Notes: generated by a model not told the origin, from the letters alone. DNA of 9,453 bases from Chloroflexi bacterium RBG_16_64_43 (GCA_001796965.1 MGOA01000004.1:1-9453); one strand, 5' to 3'. Counted from the first letter of the stretch, positions 1-7,682 are shown. Made by a program: numbers and translations.

Positions 1-1435
1 AGTAAATGCTTCCGGCTGCACGCATCGCCCAGTCGAACCAAGGGCCGGAGAGGATGCCCAACACGAGGATGCCCAACATCGTCAGCCCGAGCGCCCACTT
101 GTAGGGCGCCGTGACCGGAAGCGGCTGCGCTTCGTTCTCAGAACGATAAAGGTAGACGAACTTCAGCACGATCAGATAGTAGTACAGGCCCACGATCGAG
201 TTGAGCACGCCCACAACGGCCAGCCAGACGTAACCCCGTTGGACCGCGGCGGCAAAGACGAAGACTTTGGCGACGAAACCCACGAAGGGCGGCATGCCCG
301 CCAACGAGAGCAGCCCGATCAGCAATGCCAGCGCCACCATCGGCGCGCGCCGGCTGAGGCCGGCGAACTGCGCAACGTCGTCGGAGCCGACAATGCGCGC
401 GACCACGATGACCACCGCGAAGGCGGCCAAGTTGGTGATGACGTACGCGCCGAGATAGAAGAGGGTGCTCGCCACGCCCAGCGGCGAGAGGGCCACCAGC
501 CCGATCAGTGCATACCCCGCGTGCGCGATGGAGGAATACGCCAAGAGGCGCTTGATGTTCTTCTGTGTCAGCGCCAAGACGTTGCCCAGGGTCATGGTAG
601 CCACCGACATGGCGACCACCACGCCCACCCAGTACGGCGCCACGACCGGCGTGAATACCGTCAGCATGACCCGCATGAGCACCGCAAACCCCGCGGCCTT
701 GGAGGCGGTACTGATGAAGGCCGTAATGGGAGTGGGTGCCCCTTCGTAGACGTCCGGCGTCCAAAAGTGAAGTGGTACCGCCGAAACTTTGAATCCAAAT
801 CCGACCAGCACCAGCATCGCGGCCGCGACCCACAAGACGCGCGGCATCGACTCGGCAACGATGGATTGTGCCACGGCCGCCAGGCGGGTCTCACCGGTGA
901 AACCGAAGAGCAGGCTGAATCCGTAGAGCATCACGGTGGAGGCGGCCGCACCGAAGAGGAAGTACTTGAGCCCCGCCTCGGTCGAGCGTGTGTCGCGCTT
1001 AAGGTAGCCGGCGAGGAGGTAAAGGGGAATCGAGGTGGTCTCGATCGCGAGGTACAACATCACCAAGTCGCTGGCCGCGGCCATCAGGCACATCCCCAGA
1101 GTTGCGACCAGCATCAACGCATACGCCTCACCCCGATCGGCGAGCCCCTCCACACCCATCGCGAGAAGTGCCGAAACCATCGCCGCCGCTAGAAGGATGA
1201 CGCGAAAAGAGGCAGCCAGCGTATCCACGCGCAGCATGCCGCCCAAGATATCGCCACCGGCGGGGCGCAGCGCAGACCACACGGCCGCGCCGAGCAGAAT
1301 CGCGAGGCCTGCCGCCGTTACCCACCCCAACGACCTCCGCGCGACGCGGCGCAGAGTCATGTCCAGGCCGATGACCACCCCGGCCAGCGCGAGCAGCCCG
1401 ATTTCGGGAAGAATGAATCGCAGCTCAGACAACAC
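1..1435 (-). CDS. nuoN: Complex I subunit N (NuoN), 3' end cut by window edge
   Basis: Antiporter-like proton-pumping subunit of the complex I membrane arm, normally the one nearest the quinone module. I translated the minus strand by hand from 1435: 478 codons stay open to the window edge with no stop, so only the extreme C-terminus is missing (family length is about 480-490). The channel residues are in place: TM5 Glu E132 in LAIETTSIPLYLLAGY, TM7 Lys K216 in GFGFKVSAVPLHFW, TM8 Lys K246 in ISTASKAAGF, and TM12-type Lys K390 in PPFVGFVAK. The start is GTG at 1435, chosen because GGAGG lies 6 nt upstream; an in-frame TTG at 1432 is the alternative. The protein then reads LSELRFILPEIGLLALAG, a typical NuoN beginning. 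It follows the second nuoM after 50 nt and ends the visible operon. No frameshift or missing key residue is seen. Identification is very secure. Confidence 0.96.
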   Translation of the reverse strand, partial: MLSELRFILPEIGLLALAGVVIGLDMTLRRVARRSLGWVTAAGLAILLGAAVWSALRPAGGDILGGMLRVDTLAASFRVILLAAAMVSALLAMGVEGLADRGEAYALMLVATLGMCLMAAASDLVMLYLAIETTSIPLYLLAGYLKRDTRSTEAGLKYFLFGAAASTVMLYGFSLLFGFTGETRLAAVAQSIVAESMPRVLWVAAAMLVLVGFGFKVSAVPLHFWTPDVYEGAPTPITAFISTASKAAGFAVLMRVMLTVFTPVVAPYWVGVVVAMSVATMTLGNVLALTQKNIKRLLAYSSIAHAGYALIGLVALSPLGVASTLFYLGAYVITNLAAFAVVIVVARIVGSDDVAQFAGLSRRAPMVALALLIGLLSLAGMPPFVGFVAKVFVFAAAVQRGYVWLAVVGVLNSIVGLYYYLIVLKFVYLYRSENEAQPLPVTAPYKWALGLTMLGILVLGILSGPWFDWAMRAAGSIY

Positions 1436-1441
1436 CCAGCA

Positions 1442-1446
1442 CCTCC
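1442..1446 (-). promoter_or_regulatory. Ribosome binding site of nuoN
   Basis: GGAGG on the minus strand with 6 nt to the GTG at 1435. It decides the start because there is no ATG nearby in frame. The in-frame TTG at 1432 would have a 9-nt spacing and is the second choice. Confidence 0.7.
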
Positions 1447-1485
1447 ACGCCCGCCGGCATTACCGCGTCGTGCGCAGCACGCCGA

Positions 1486-2958
1486 TCAGGCGCCACCCAA
1501 CAAGCGCATAACCGAGTCCACTCCCGAACTCACCAGCGGCGCCATCCAGGCGGGGTACACACCCAATGCAATCAGAATGAAGGAGAGGACGCCCAGGGCC
1601 AGTTTATCGAGCGGCGTCACATCGCCGATATGCCCCTCCTGCTCCTCCGGCATCGGTCCGAAGAAGACGCGCCTCACGATGATCATGATGTATGCCGCGG
1701 TCACCACAATGCCCAGCGCGGCGATGATCGCCACGATTGGCTGCGCCGACCATACGCCCAAGAAGATGGGGAACTCCGCGACGAATCCTGAAAGCCCCGG
1801 CATGCCCATCGAAACCAGACCGCCCACGATGAAGGCCACGGCCACCAGCGGCATCGTGCGCGCCAATCCGCCCAGTTTTGGGATGTCGCGCGTGTGCGCG
1901 CGGTCGTAGACCATGCCGACCACGGCAAAGAAGAGAGCCGTCATCACGCCGTGGGAAAACATCTGCAAGCCCGAACCGATATAGCCTTCGCGCGAAAGCG
2001 AGGCGAAACCGAGCATGACCAGGCCCATGTGTGAGACCGAGGAGAACCCGATGACGTACTTGAAGTCGGTCTGCACCATGGCGATCAGCGCGCCGTAGAC
2101 CACATTGACCAACGCCAGGAAGATGATCCACGGCAGATGCACCTTGGCGCCTTCGGGCAGCAGCATGATGCCCACGCGCAACGCGGCAAATGCCCCCAGC
2201 TTCATCAGCACCCCGGCGTGGAACATCGAGACCGCCGTGGGCGCCGCGACGTGGCCGTCGGGGCTCCAGTTGTGGAAGGGGAACAGGCCGCCCAGCACGC
2301 CGAATCCGAAGAAGACGACCGGGAACCAGATGCGCTGGAAGGCGCCCGAGAACCCTGCCCGCTCCAGTTCGAGCATGTCGAATGTCTGCAGGCCCGAGGC
2401 GAAGAACATCGCCAGCGCGCCAACCAGCGCAACCACCGAGCCAATGAACAGATACAGGGTCAGCTTCATCGCTGCGTACTCGCGCGTCTTCTGCCAGCCC
2501 CAGATGGCGATGAGCAGGTACATCGGAAAGACCGCGATCTCGTAAAAGAAGAAGAGTTGGAAGAGGTCGAGCGAGACAAAGACCCCGAACACTCCGGTGG
2601 CCAGGATGAATAGGAAGCCGAAGAATTCGCGCGGCCGGTCGTCCACGCCCCATGATATGAGCACCCCGGTGAACATCACCACACCGGTGAGCAGCACCAG
2701 CGGCAGGCTCAGTCCATCTACCCCGATGTGATAGGAGATGCCCCAGGCGGGCAGCCAAGGGATCTTCTGCACCATCTGGTAGCCGCCTTGGGGGATGTCG
2801 TAGGCAAAGTAGGCGACCACCGAAAGCACCAGCGCCACGGCCGAGGCCAGCAGAGCCACTCCGCGGATCAACGCTTTGCGCTCAGCGGGCAGGAGCAGGA
2901 TGATCACGCCGGCCACGATCGGCGTGAATACGATGATGCTCAAGATCGGAAAGGTCAT
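1486..2958 (-). CDS. nuoM: Complex I subunit M, second copy (NuoM2), TM7 lysine replaced by Leu
   Basis: Antiporter-like membrane subunit of complex I, 490 aa, all-hydrophobic polytopic protein of NuoM length. Family marks are GVDGLSLPLVLLTGV, the TM5 Glu E140 in FFFYEIAVFPMYLLI, APTAVSM followed by TM8 Lys K253 in GVLMKLGAF, H336 in MFSHGVMTALFF, and TM12 Glu E395 in GFVAEFPIF. The TM7 lysine, five residues before P(F/L)H in the other three antiporter subunits of this operon, is L222 here (GFGVLGGLFPFHNW). The start is ATG at 2958 with GAGG 7 nt upstream; a GTG at 2964 would be only 3 nt from that site. The sequence is well diverged from the neighbouring nuoM, for example SPDGHVAAPTAVSM against LPDAHTEAPTAGSM, so this is not a recent duplicate. 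It lies 60 nt after nuoM1 and 50 nt before nuoN. It probably forms a fourth antiporter-like module; whether it pumps is open. Confidence 0.93.
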   Translation of the reverse strand: MTFPILSIIVFTPIVAGVIILLLPAERKALIRGVALLASAVALVLSVVAYFAYDIPQGGYQMVQKIPWLPAWGISYHIGVDGLSLPLVLLTGVVMFTGVLISWGVDDRPREFFGFLFILATGVFGVFVSLDLFQLFFFYEIAVFPMYLLIAIWGWQKTREYAAMKLTLYLFIGSVVALVGALAMFFASGLQTFDMLELERAGFSGAFQRIWFPVVFFGFGVLGGLFPFHNWSPDGHVAAPTAVSMFHAGVLMKLGAFAALRVGIMLLPEGAKVHLPWIIFLALVNVVYGALIAMVQTDFKYVIGFSSVSHMGLVMLGFASLSREGYIGSGLQMFSHGVMTALFFAVVGMVYDRAHTRDIPKLGGLARTMPLVAVAFIVGGLVSMGMPGLSGFVAEFPIFLGVWSAQPIVAIIAALGIVVTAAYIMIIVRRVFFGPMPEEQEGHIGDVTPLDKLALGVLSFILIALGVYPAWMAPLVSSGVDSVMRLLGGA

Positions 2959-2965
2959 GCACACA

Positions 2966-2969
2966 CCTC
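2966..2969 (-). promoter_or_regulatory. Ribosome binding site of second nuoM
   Basis: GAGG on the minus strand, 7 nt before the ATG at 2958. It favours that ATG over the in-frame GTG at 2964, which would be only 3 nt away. Confidence 0.6.
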
Positions 2970-3018
2970 ACTGTCCGCCAGGCTGTGGAGCGGATGCGCT
3001 GGCGGGGCCTGAGCGCCT

Positions 3019-4539
3019 CTAGCCAAAGAGCCGCGACACGGCGGCATTGATGACGTTCAGCAGCCACGCCGGCCAGATGCCTATGACGAGCATGAGCAGC
3101 ATGAGCGGCGCGATAGCAATAACCTCGCGCGGGGCGATTTCGAGCGCCGTTTCCTTCCAGCGCGTATTGACCGCCCCGTGCAGCACCTTCTGGATCGCCT
3201 TGAGCACGTAGGCCCCTGTGAGCAACAGGCCCAGCATTGCCACCGCGGTGAACAGGGGGAAGATGGGCCAACTGCCCCGCACCACCAGGAATTCCGAGAC
3301 GAACCCGCCCAGCCCCGGCAGACCGAGCGAGCCCATCGAGGTGAAGATCAAGATGCCGCCGTAGATCGGCGCCAGAGGAAACAGGCCGCCGAAGTCGTTG
3401 AGCTCGCGTGTGTGGGTTCGCTCGTAGAGCACGCCCACCAGGAAGAACATGCCGGCTGCGCTCAGGCCGTGGTTGAACATCTGCAACACTGCGCCGTTCA
3501 TCGCGATTACTGCGTCGGCTGCGGAGGCCGTCCCGCGCGCCCAGGCTGCGGCCGCAATGCCCAGCACCACGAAGCCCATGTGATTGACCGAGGAGTAGGC
3601 GACCAGGCGCTTGAAATCAGACTGACCCCAGGAGGCGAAGGCGCCGAAAACGATGGCCGCAACGGCAAGCAAGGCCAGCACCCAGGCGAAGGCCTGCGCC
3701 TGCGCCGGGAAAAGCGGCAGCACCAGGCGCAGGAAGCCATAGGCGCCGAGTTTGAGCAGCACCCCGGCCAGAATCATCGAACCGGCCGTGGGAGCCTCTG
3801 TGTGCGCGTCCGGCAGCCAGGTGTGGAACGGCCACACGGGCACTTTGATGGCAAAGGCAATCGTGAAGGCCCAGAAGGCGATGGTCTTGACGGTGCCGAT
3901 CGGCAGCCCGAAGAGCGATTGGTTGAGCGATGGCCAGCGTTCGTAGAGCACGGGCAGGTCGAAGGTACCTACCACCAAACGCAGCATCTGGATGGCCAGC
4001 AGCAGGCCCAGGGAGCCGCCCATCGTGTAGATGAGGAACTTGAGCGAGGCGTAATCGCGGTTCTTGCTTCCCCATTGGTTGATCAGAAAGTACATGGGCA
4101 CCAGCCCGACTTCCCAGAATACGAAGAACAGCAGGAGGTCGAGCGACAGGAATACGCCTAGCATGCCCGTTTCGAGAAGCAAGAACAGCGCCAGGAAGAC
4201 TCGCACACGTTCCTGAATGCTGAAGGCGGCCAGGATGCACAGCGGCGTGAGCAGCGTCGTCAGCAGCACCATCGGCAGCGATAGCCCATCGACGCCGAGG
4301 TGATAGTTGGAGCCGATAGAGGTGTACCAGCCGGCCAACTCCTCGAATTGGAACCCGCCCGCGAACATGTCGAAGCGCATCCACGCGACGAGCGACAGCG
4401 CCAGCGGCACCAGGCTGGCGAGCAGCGCCACCCAGCGCAGCAACTTCGGCTGCGCCCTGGGCAGCAGAATAAGGAGCGCTGCCGCGACCGTTGGGGTGAA
4501 GAGAATGAGCGAGAGAAGATGCGAAGTGATGAAATCCAT
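3019..4539 (-). CDS. nuoM: Complex I subunit M, first copy (NuoM1), canonical
   Basis: Antiporter-like proton-pumping subunit of the complex I membrane arm, 506 aa, in line with E. coli NuoM (about 509). All expected channel residues are present: TM5 Glu E143 in FWEVGLVPMYFLI, TM7 Lys K232 in FAIKVPVWPFHTW, TM8 Lys K263 in GVLLKLGAYG, H357 in MFNHGLSAAGMFFLVG, and TM12 Glu E416 in GGFVSEFLVV. The conserved WLPDAHTEAPTAGSM stretch follows TM7. The ATG at 4539 has GGAG 8 nt upstream. It begins 30 nt after nuoL and is followed 60 nt later by a second, divergent nuoM. This copy looks like an ordinary working NuoM; the neighbour is the unusual one. Complex I rather than an Mrp antiporter is indicated by the A, H, J and K genes in the same operon. 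Confidence 0.96.
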   Translation of the reverse strand: MDFITSHLLSLILFTPTVAAALLILLPRAQPKLLRWVALLASLVPLALSLVAWMRFDMFAGGFQFEELAGWYTSIGSNYHLGVDGLSLPMVLLTTLLTPLCILAAFSIQERVRVFLALFLLLETGMLGVFLSLDLLLFFVFWEVGLVPMYFLINQWGSKNRDYASLKFLIYTMGGSLGLLLAIQMLRLVVGTFDLPVLYERWPSLNQSLFGLPIGTVKTIAFWAFTIAFAIKVPVWPFHTWLPDAHTEAPTAGSMILAGVLLKLGAYGFLRLVLPLFPAQAQAFAWVLALLAVAAIVFGAFASWGQSDFKRLVAYSSVNHMGFVVLGIAAAAWARGTASAADAVIAMNGAVLQMFNHGLSAAGMFFLVGVLYERTHTRELNDFGGLFPLAPIYGGILIFTSMGSLGLPGLGGFVSEFLVVRGSWPIFPLFTAVAMLGLLLTGAYVLKAIQKVLHGAVNTRWKETALEIAPREVIAIAPLMLLMLVIGIWPAWLLNVINAAVSRLFG

Positions 4540-4569
4540 GACACCCGCTCCAGGTCGGGTCGTGCCGGC

Positions 4570-6747
4570 CTACGGCCGGAGCGCGCTCAGGTAGAAGAGC
4601 AGTGCGCCCACAACTGCCACATTGATCAATCCAATAAGCAAGTACTGCTGCACGCGGCCGGTCTGCAGTACTCGCAGCGAGCGGCCGGCGCGCTTGGTGC
4701 CTTCACCCACCAGATCGCCGAAGCCGTTGATGACCGGCAGGTCGATCGCCCGCCGGAAGAAGAACCCCAACCCGGCGGCCAGCCGGCCGATGCCGTGCAG
4801 GATGCCGTCGATCAACCCGCGATCCACCCACTGATAGACAAACGTCTCGCCAAACCAGCGCAAAGGGCGAACGAGTATCAGATCGTAGAACTCGTCGAAG
4901 TAGTACTTGTTCTTGAGCAGCGTGTGCAGTGGGCCCAGCGCACGCGCCACCGGATCGGGCGCGCCCGCCGGGATGCGGCGGTAGACCAGCCAGCCAAGCC
5001 CGAGGCCCGTAAGTGCGACGCCGATCGAGGTGAGCAGCGGAACAGCCGAGAAGGGGACGGCTTCCGGCGCCTCGCCCAGCGTGCTGCCTACGAATTCGTG
5101 GAACCAGTTGGGCAGCAAACCGCCCAGCCCGGGGAAGTGCTCGGGAATGCCCACCCAGCCGGCCGCGATCGCGAAAACCGACAAGAGCACGAGCGGCGCG
5201 GTCATTGTCCATACCGATTCATGAGCATGGCGCGCCTCTTCGGTGCGCGGCTCGCCCAGGAAAGTGAGCGTGATCTGGCGCGCAGTGTAGAACGCGGTGA
5301 GTAACGCCGAGAGCGCCAGCGTGATGAACACGATGAGATGTCCGTGACCGAAGGCGTCGGCCAGGATCTCGTCCTTCGACCAGAAGCCCGCGGTGATGAG
5401 GGGAAAGCCTGAAAGCGCGAGGCCGCCAATGAGAAACGTGGCGAAGGTGATCGGCATGCGCCGCCGCAACCCGCCCATCTTGAACATGTCTTGCGCATCG
5501 AGCTGGTGATTGCCTGTGTGCAAGACCCCATGCTCCACGCCGTGGATCACCGATCCCGAGCCAAGAAACAGTAGCGCCTTGAAGAATGCGTGGGTCAACA
5601 AATGGAAGGCGGCCGCGACGTAGGCGCCGATGCCCACCGCCGCCACCATGTAGCCGAGCTGGGAGATGGTGGAATAGGCCAGCACGCGCTTGATGTCGTT
5701 TTGGGCCAGGGCGATCGTGGCGGCGAACAATGCGCTGAACGCGCCGATGAACGCGATGAGGCCGAGAGTGAAGGAGCTGCCGTGCTCCAGCCCGGCTGTG
5801 AGCAGCGGGAAGCAGCGCACGATGAGATACACACCGGCCGAGACCATGGTGGCCGCATGGATGAGCGCCGAGACCGGCGTCGGCCCCTCCATCGCATCCG
5901 GCAGCCATACGTGCAATGGCCACTGGGCGGATTTGCCGACCGTGCCCATGAAGAGAAAGAGCCCCGCCAGGGCGGCCATCGACAGCCCCGGGATGTAAGA
6001 GGGGGTCTCGACCAGACGGGCGAGCACTTCGTGCGAGAACAGCGTGCGATACGAGAGCGTTCCAGTCTGGGCGTAGAGCGTCGCCAAACCCAGAAGCATG
6101 AAGACGTCACCGACTCGCGTGGTGAGGAAGGCCTTCACCGCGGCCCGCTTGGCGCTGTCCTTGCCATACCAGAAACCAATCAGCAGGTACGAGCACAAGC
6201 CCATGACCTCCCACCCGACGAACAAGGTGAGCAGGTTATCGGAAACCACCAGCAGCAGCATACCGAAGGCAAAGAGCGAGATGAAGGCGAAGAAGCGCGA
6301 ATACAGCGGCTCCACAGAGGGCACGCTGTGCTCGTGGCCGCTGGCATCCCTCGAATGGGCTCCGTGCGGCGGCAACCCGGGCGTGTCGTGCTCGCCATTC
6401 GGCTGCCCGAAGTTGTGATAGCCCACGCTGTAGACGAAAATCGCCAGCAGGGTCCAGGCCACGAAGAAGAGCGTCACCGCGCCGAGTGGGTCGATCAACG
6501 CGCCGACGGAGAAGACTGTGCTGCCAGTGGGGAACCACGGGATGGAGGACTGGATGGGGTGCTCGGCTAAACCATCAGTGCGCACCGCGCCTGCAAAGAC
6601 GATCATCGCCATGAGCCACGAAACCGCCAAGAGGCCGATGGCCAGCGCATGGCTCAACTTGCGATTCGAGCGGGTGAAGAGCAGGATGACGAAGAAAGCC
6701 ACCAGCGGGGGCAGCGGTATCAGCCAGAGCAATGCTTCAAGCGGCAT
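4570..6747 (-). CDS. nuoL: Complex I subunit L (NuoL) with extended lateral-helix region
   Basis: Distal antiporter-like pumping subunit, whose C-terminal lateral helix HL runs along the other antiporter subunits. It is 725 aa, against 613 in E. coli. Channel residues present are E180 in FVGWEVMGLCSYLLIGFWY, K272 in TVGKSAQWPLHVW, H297 in TPVSALIHAATMV, H382/H386/K390 in FHLLTHAFFK, and K458-D459 in GFWSKDEIL. There are two extra stretches. One is a histidine-rich insert at about residues 112-149, between YHNFG and YSRFFAF. The other is a region from KYYFDEFYD (614) to LQTG (694) that is about 30 residues longer than the matching part of E. coli or Thermus NuoL as I remember them. A longer HL is what an added antiporter subunit would need, and the operon does carry a second nuoM. 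The ATG at 6747 has GAGG 5 nt upstream. It starts 62 nt after nuoK. Confidence 0.97.
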   Translation of the reverse strand: MPLEALLWLIPLPPLVAFFVILLFTRSNRKLSHALAIGLLAVSWLMAMIVFAGAVRTDGLAEHPIQSSIPWFPTGSTVFSVGALIDPLGAVTLFFVAWTLLAIFVYSVGYHNFGQPNGEHDTPGLPPHGAHSRDASGHEHSVPSVEPLYSRFFAFISLFAFGMLLLVVSDNLLTLFVGWEVMGLCSYLLIGFWYGKDSAKRAAVKAFLTTRVGDVFMLLGLATLYAQTGTLSYRTLFSHEVLARLVETPSYIPGLSMAALAGLFLFMGTVGKSAQWPLHVWLPDAMEGPTPVSALIHAATMVSAGVYLIVRCFPLLTAGLEHGSSFTLGLIAFIGAFSALFAATIALAQNDIKRVLAYSTISQLGYMVAAVGIGAYVAAAFHLLTHAFFKALLFLGSGSVIHGVEHGVLHTGNHQLDAQDMFKMGGLRRRMPITFATFLIGGLALSGFPLITAGFWSKDEILADAFGHGHLIVFITLALSALLTAFYTARQITLTFLGEPRTEEARHAHESVWTMTAPLVLLSVFAIAAGWVGIPEHFPGLGGLLPNWFHEFVGSTLGEAPEAVPFSAVPLLTSIGVALTGLGLGWLVYRRIPAGAPDPVARALGPLHTLLKNKYYFDEFYDLILVRPLRWFGETFVYQWVDRGLIDGILHGIGRLAAGLGFFFRRAIDLPVINGFGDLVGEGTKRAGRSLRVLQTGRVQQYLLIGLINVAVVGALLFYLSALRP

Positions 6748-6809
6748 AGCGTCCTCGACAAGACATGTTCAACCGCAGCTGCGTGGCACGCTCCATCTCG
6801 GTGGGCGGT

Positions 6810-7118
6810 TCAGCCACGCAAGAGATCGGCTTCGTCGGCCACCACCGTGCGCTTCAACCGATACAGGGAGATGATGAGCGCGAGCCCCACCGCCGCCTCG
6901 GCGGCGGCGACCGCGAAAACCATCACCGCAAACACCTGGCCGCTCATGCGGGCCGGCTCCAGATAGCGCCAGAAGGCGACCAGGTTCAGGATGACGGCGT
7001 TGAGCATGAGCTCGATGCCCATCAGAATCGCCACCGAGTTGCGGCGCGCCAGAACCCCGTAGAGACCGAGGCAAAACAGCGCCGCCGCGACAATCAGATA
7101 CCAGGAAAGTGGCACCAT
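6810..7118 (-). CDS. nuoK: Complex I subunit K (NuoK)
   Basis: Small three-helix subunit of the membrane arm, which carries part of the hydrophilic axis between the quinone site and the antiporter subunits. It is 102 aa, the usual size (E. coli 100). Both functional glutamates are present: E36 in LMGIELMLN and E74 in AAAEAAVGLAL, matching E. coli E36 and E72. The tail EADLLRG resembles that of other NuoK proteins. The ATG at 7118 is chosen because GAGG lies 5 nt upstream and the family starts with M-x-P-L. A TTG at 7139 would only add MAGGEER, which overlaps the ribosome binding site. It lies 52 nt after nuoJ. Confidence 0.97.
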   Translation of the reverse strand: MVPLSWYLIVAAALFCLGLYGVLARRNSVAILMGIELMLNAVILNLVAFWRYLEPARMSGQVFAVMVFAVAAAEAAVGLALIISLYRLKRTVVADEADLLRG

Positions 7119-7133
7119 GCGTTCCTCACCTCC

Positions 7134-7149
7134 GGCCAACGGGCCAACG
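7134..7149. repeat. Tandem 8-bp repeat in nuoJ-nuoK gap
   Basis: GGCCAACG occurs twice in direct succession (7134-7141 and 7142-7149) just upstream of the nuoK ribosome binding site. It may be chance or a small slippage product; no function is evident. Confidence 0.4.
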
Positions 7150-7170
7150 GACCTCCCGCGCCGAACGTCA

Positions 7171-7677
7171 CTAGCGAGTGTCGCCGGCGACGACTATCGC
7201 CCCGACCAGCGCCGCCAGCAACAGCACCGAGGCAACCTCGAACGGCAGCATGTATTGCTCGGGCGAGAGAAGCGCCTGGCCAAGCAGCAACACCGGATCG
7301 TCACCCGCCAGCGCCGGCGGAGTGGCGCCCGTGCCGGGCAGCGAAACCAGCAGCCATGCCAGCCCGGCGAAGAGCGCCATACCCAGCAGCGCCGGCAGCG
7401 GCCACCAGCGATGGGTTTGCTGCCCCGCCTCGCGCATCTCGCGCCGGGTGAGCATGATGGCGAAGATGATCAGCGTGGCGATCGCGCCCACGTAGATCAC
7501 TACCTGCACCACCGCTATGAAGCCAGCCTCCAACACCGCAAACAACGCCGCCACGCCGAACAGGGAGAGGATGAGCCACAACGCCGCGTGCACAATGTTG
7601 CGGCTGGCGACCACCAAGACGGCCGACACCAGCACGACGGCGGAGATCACTGCGAAGATGACTTGGGCAATCGTCAT
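7171..7677 (-). CDS. nuoJ: Complex I subunit J (NuoJ)
   Basis: Hinge subunit of the complex I membrane arm, 168 aa (E. coli 184). Its TM3 carries the conserved pi-bulge region involved in coupling. The diagnostic stretch FIAVVQVVIYVGAIATL (residues 53-69) is present, including Y62 and G64, as is the C-terminal PFEVASVLLLAALVGAI (145-161). Five hydrophobic segments are apparent. The ATG at 7677 is chosen over frame-extended starts because AGGAG lies 5 nt upstream and the family begins this way. It starts only 8 nt after nuoH, with no nuoI between them, which is unusual for a nuo operon. Confidence 0.96.
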   Translation of the reverse strand: MTIAQVIFAVISAVVLVSAVLVVASRNIVHAALWLILSLFGVAALFAVLEAGFIAVVQVVIYVGAIATLIIFAIMLTRREMREAGQQTHRWWPLPALLGMALFAGLAWLLVSLPGTGATPPALAGDDPVLLLGQALLSPEQYMLPFEVASVLLLAALVGAIVVAGDTR

Positions 7678-7682
7678 CGTCA

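Noticed and set aside
239..1192. Plus-strand open frame of 317 codons
   Set aside because: It is antisense to nuoN, which I translated in full on the minus strand. The product is rich in Arg, His and Gln with no recognisable domain, as expected of a shadow frame in GC-rich coding DNA.
1604..2758. Minus-strand frame of 384 codons overlapping nuoM2
   Set aside because: It is the alternate frame of the same strand inside nuoM2. NuoM2 is clearly the coding frame by its conserved motifs.
2975..3005. Inverted repeat CCGCCAG / CTGGCGG between the two nuoM genes
   Set aside because: The stem is 7 bp with a 17-nt loop and no T-tract, too weak in this base composition to call a terminator or regulatory element.
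3178..4161. Plus-strand open frame of 327 codons
   Set aside because: It is antisense to nuoM1 and has the biased composition of a shadow frame with no membrane or enzyme motif.
4300..5304. Plus-strand open frame of 334 codons
   Set aside because: It spans the antisense of the nuoM1 start and the nuoL end, crosses the gene boundary, and has no family features.
5590..6570. Plus-strand open frame of 326 codons
   Set aside because: It is antisense to nuoL, with a low-complexity charged product.
1486..6747. Possible Mrp-type Na+/H+ antiporter or group 4 hydrogenase membrane module instead of complex I
   Set aside because: The L, M and N proteins have Nuo-type lengths and motifs, and the operon includes NuoA, NuoH, NuoJ and NuoK with diagnostic complex I blocks. 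No MrpB, C, E, F or G-like genes and no hydrogenase subunits are seen.
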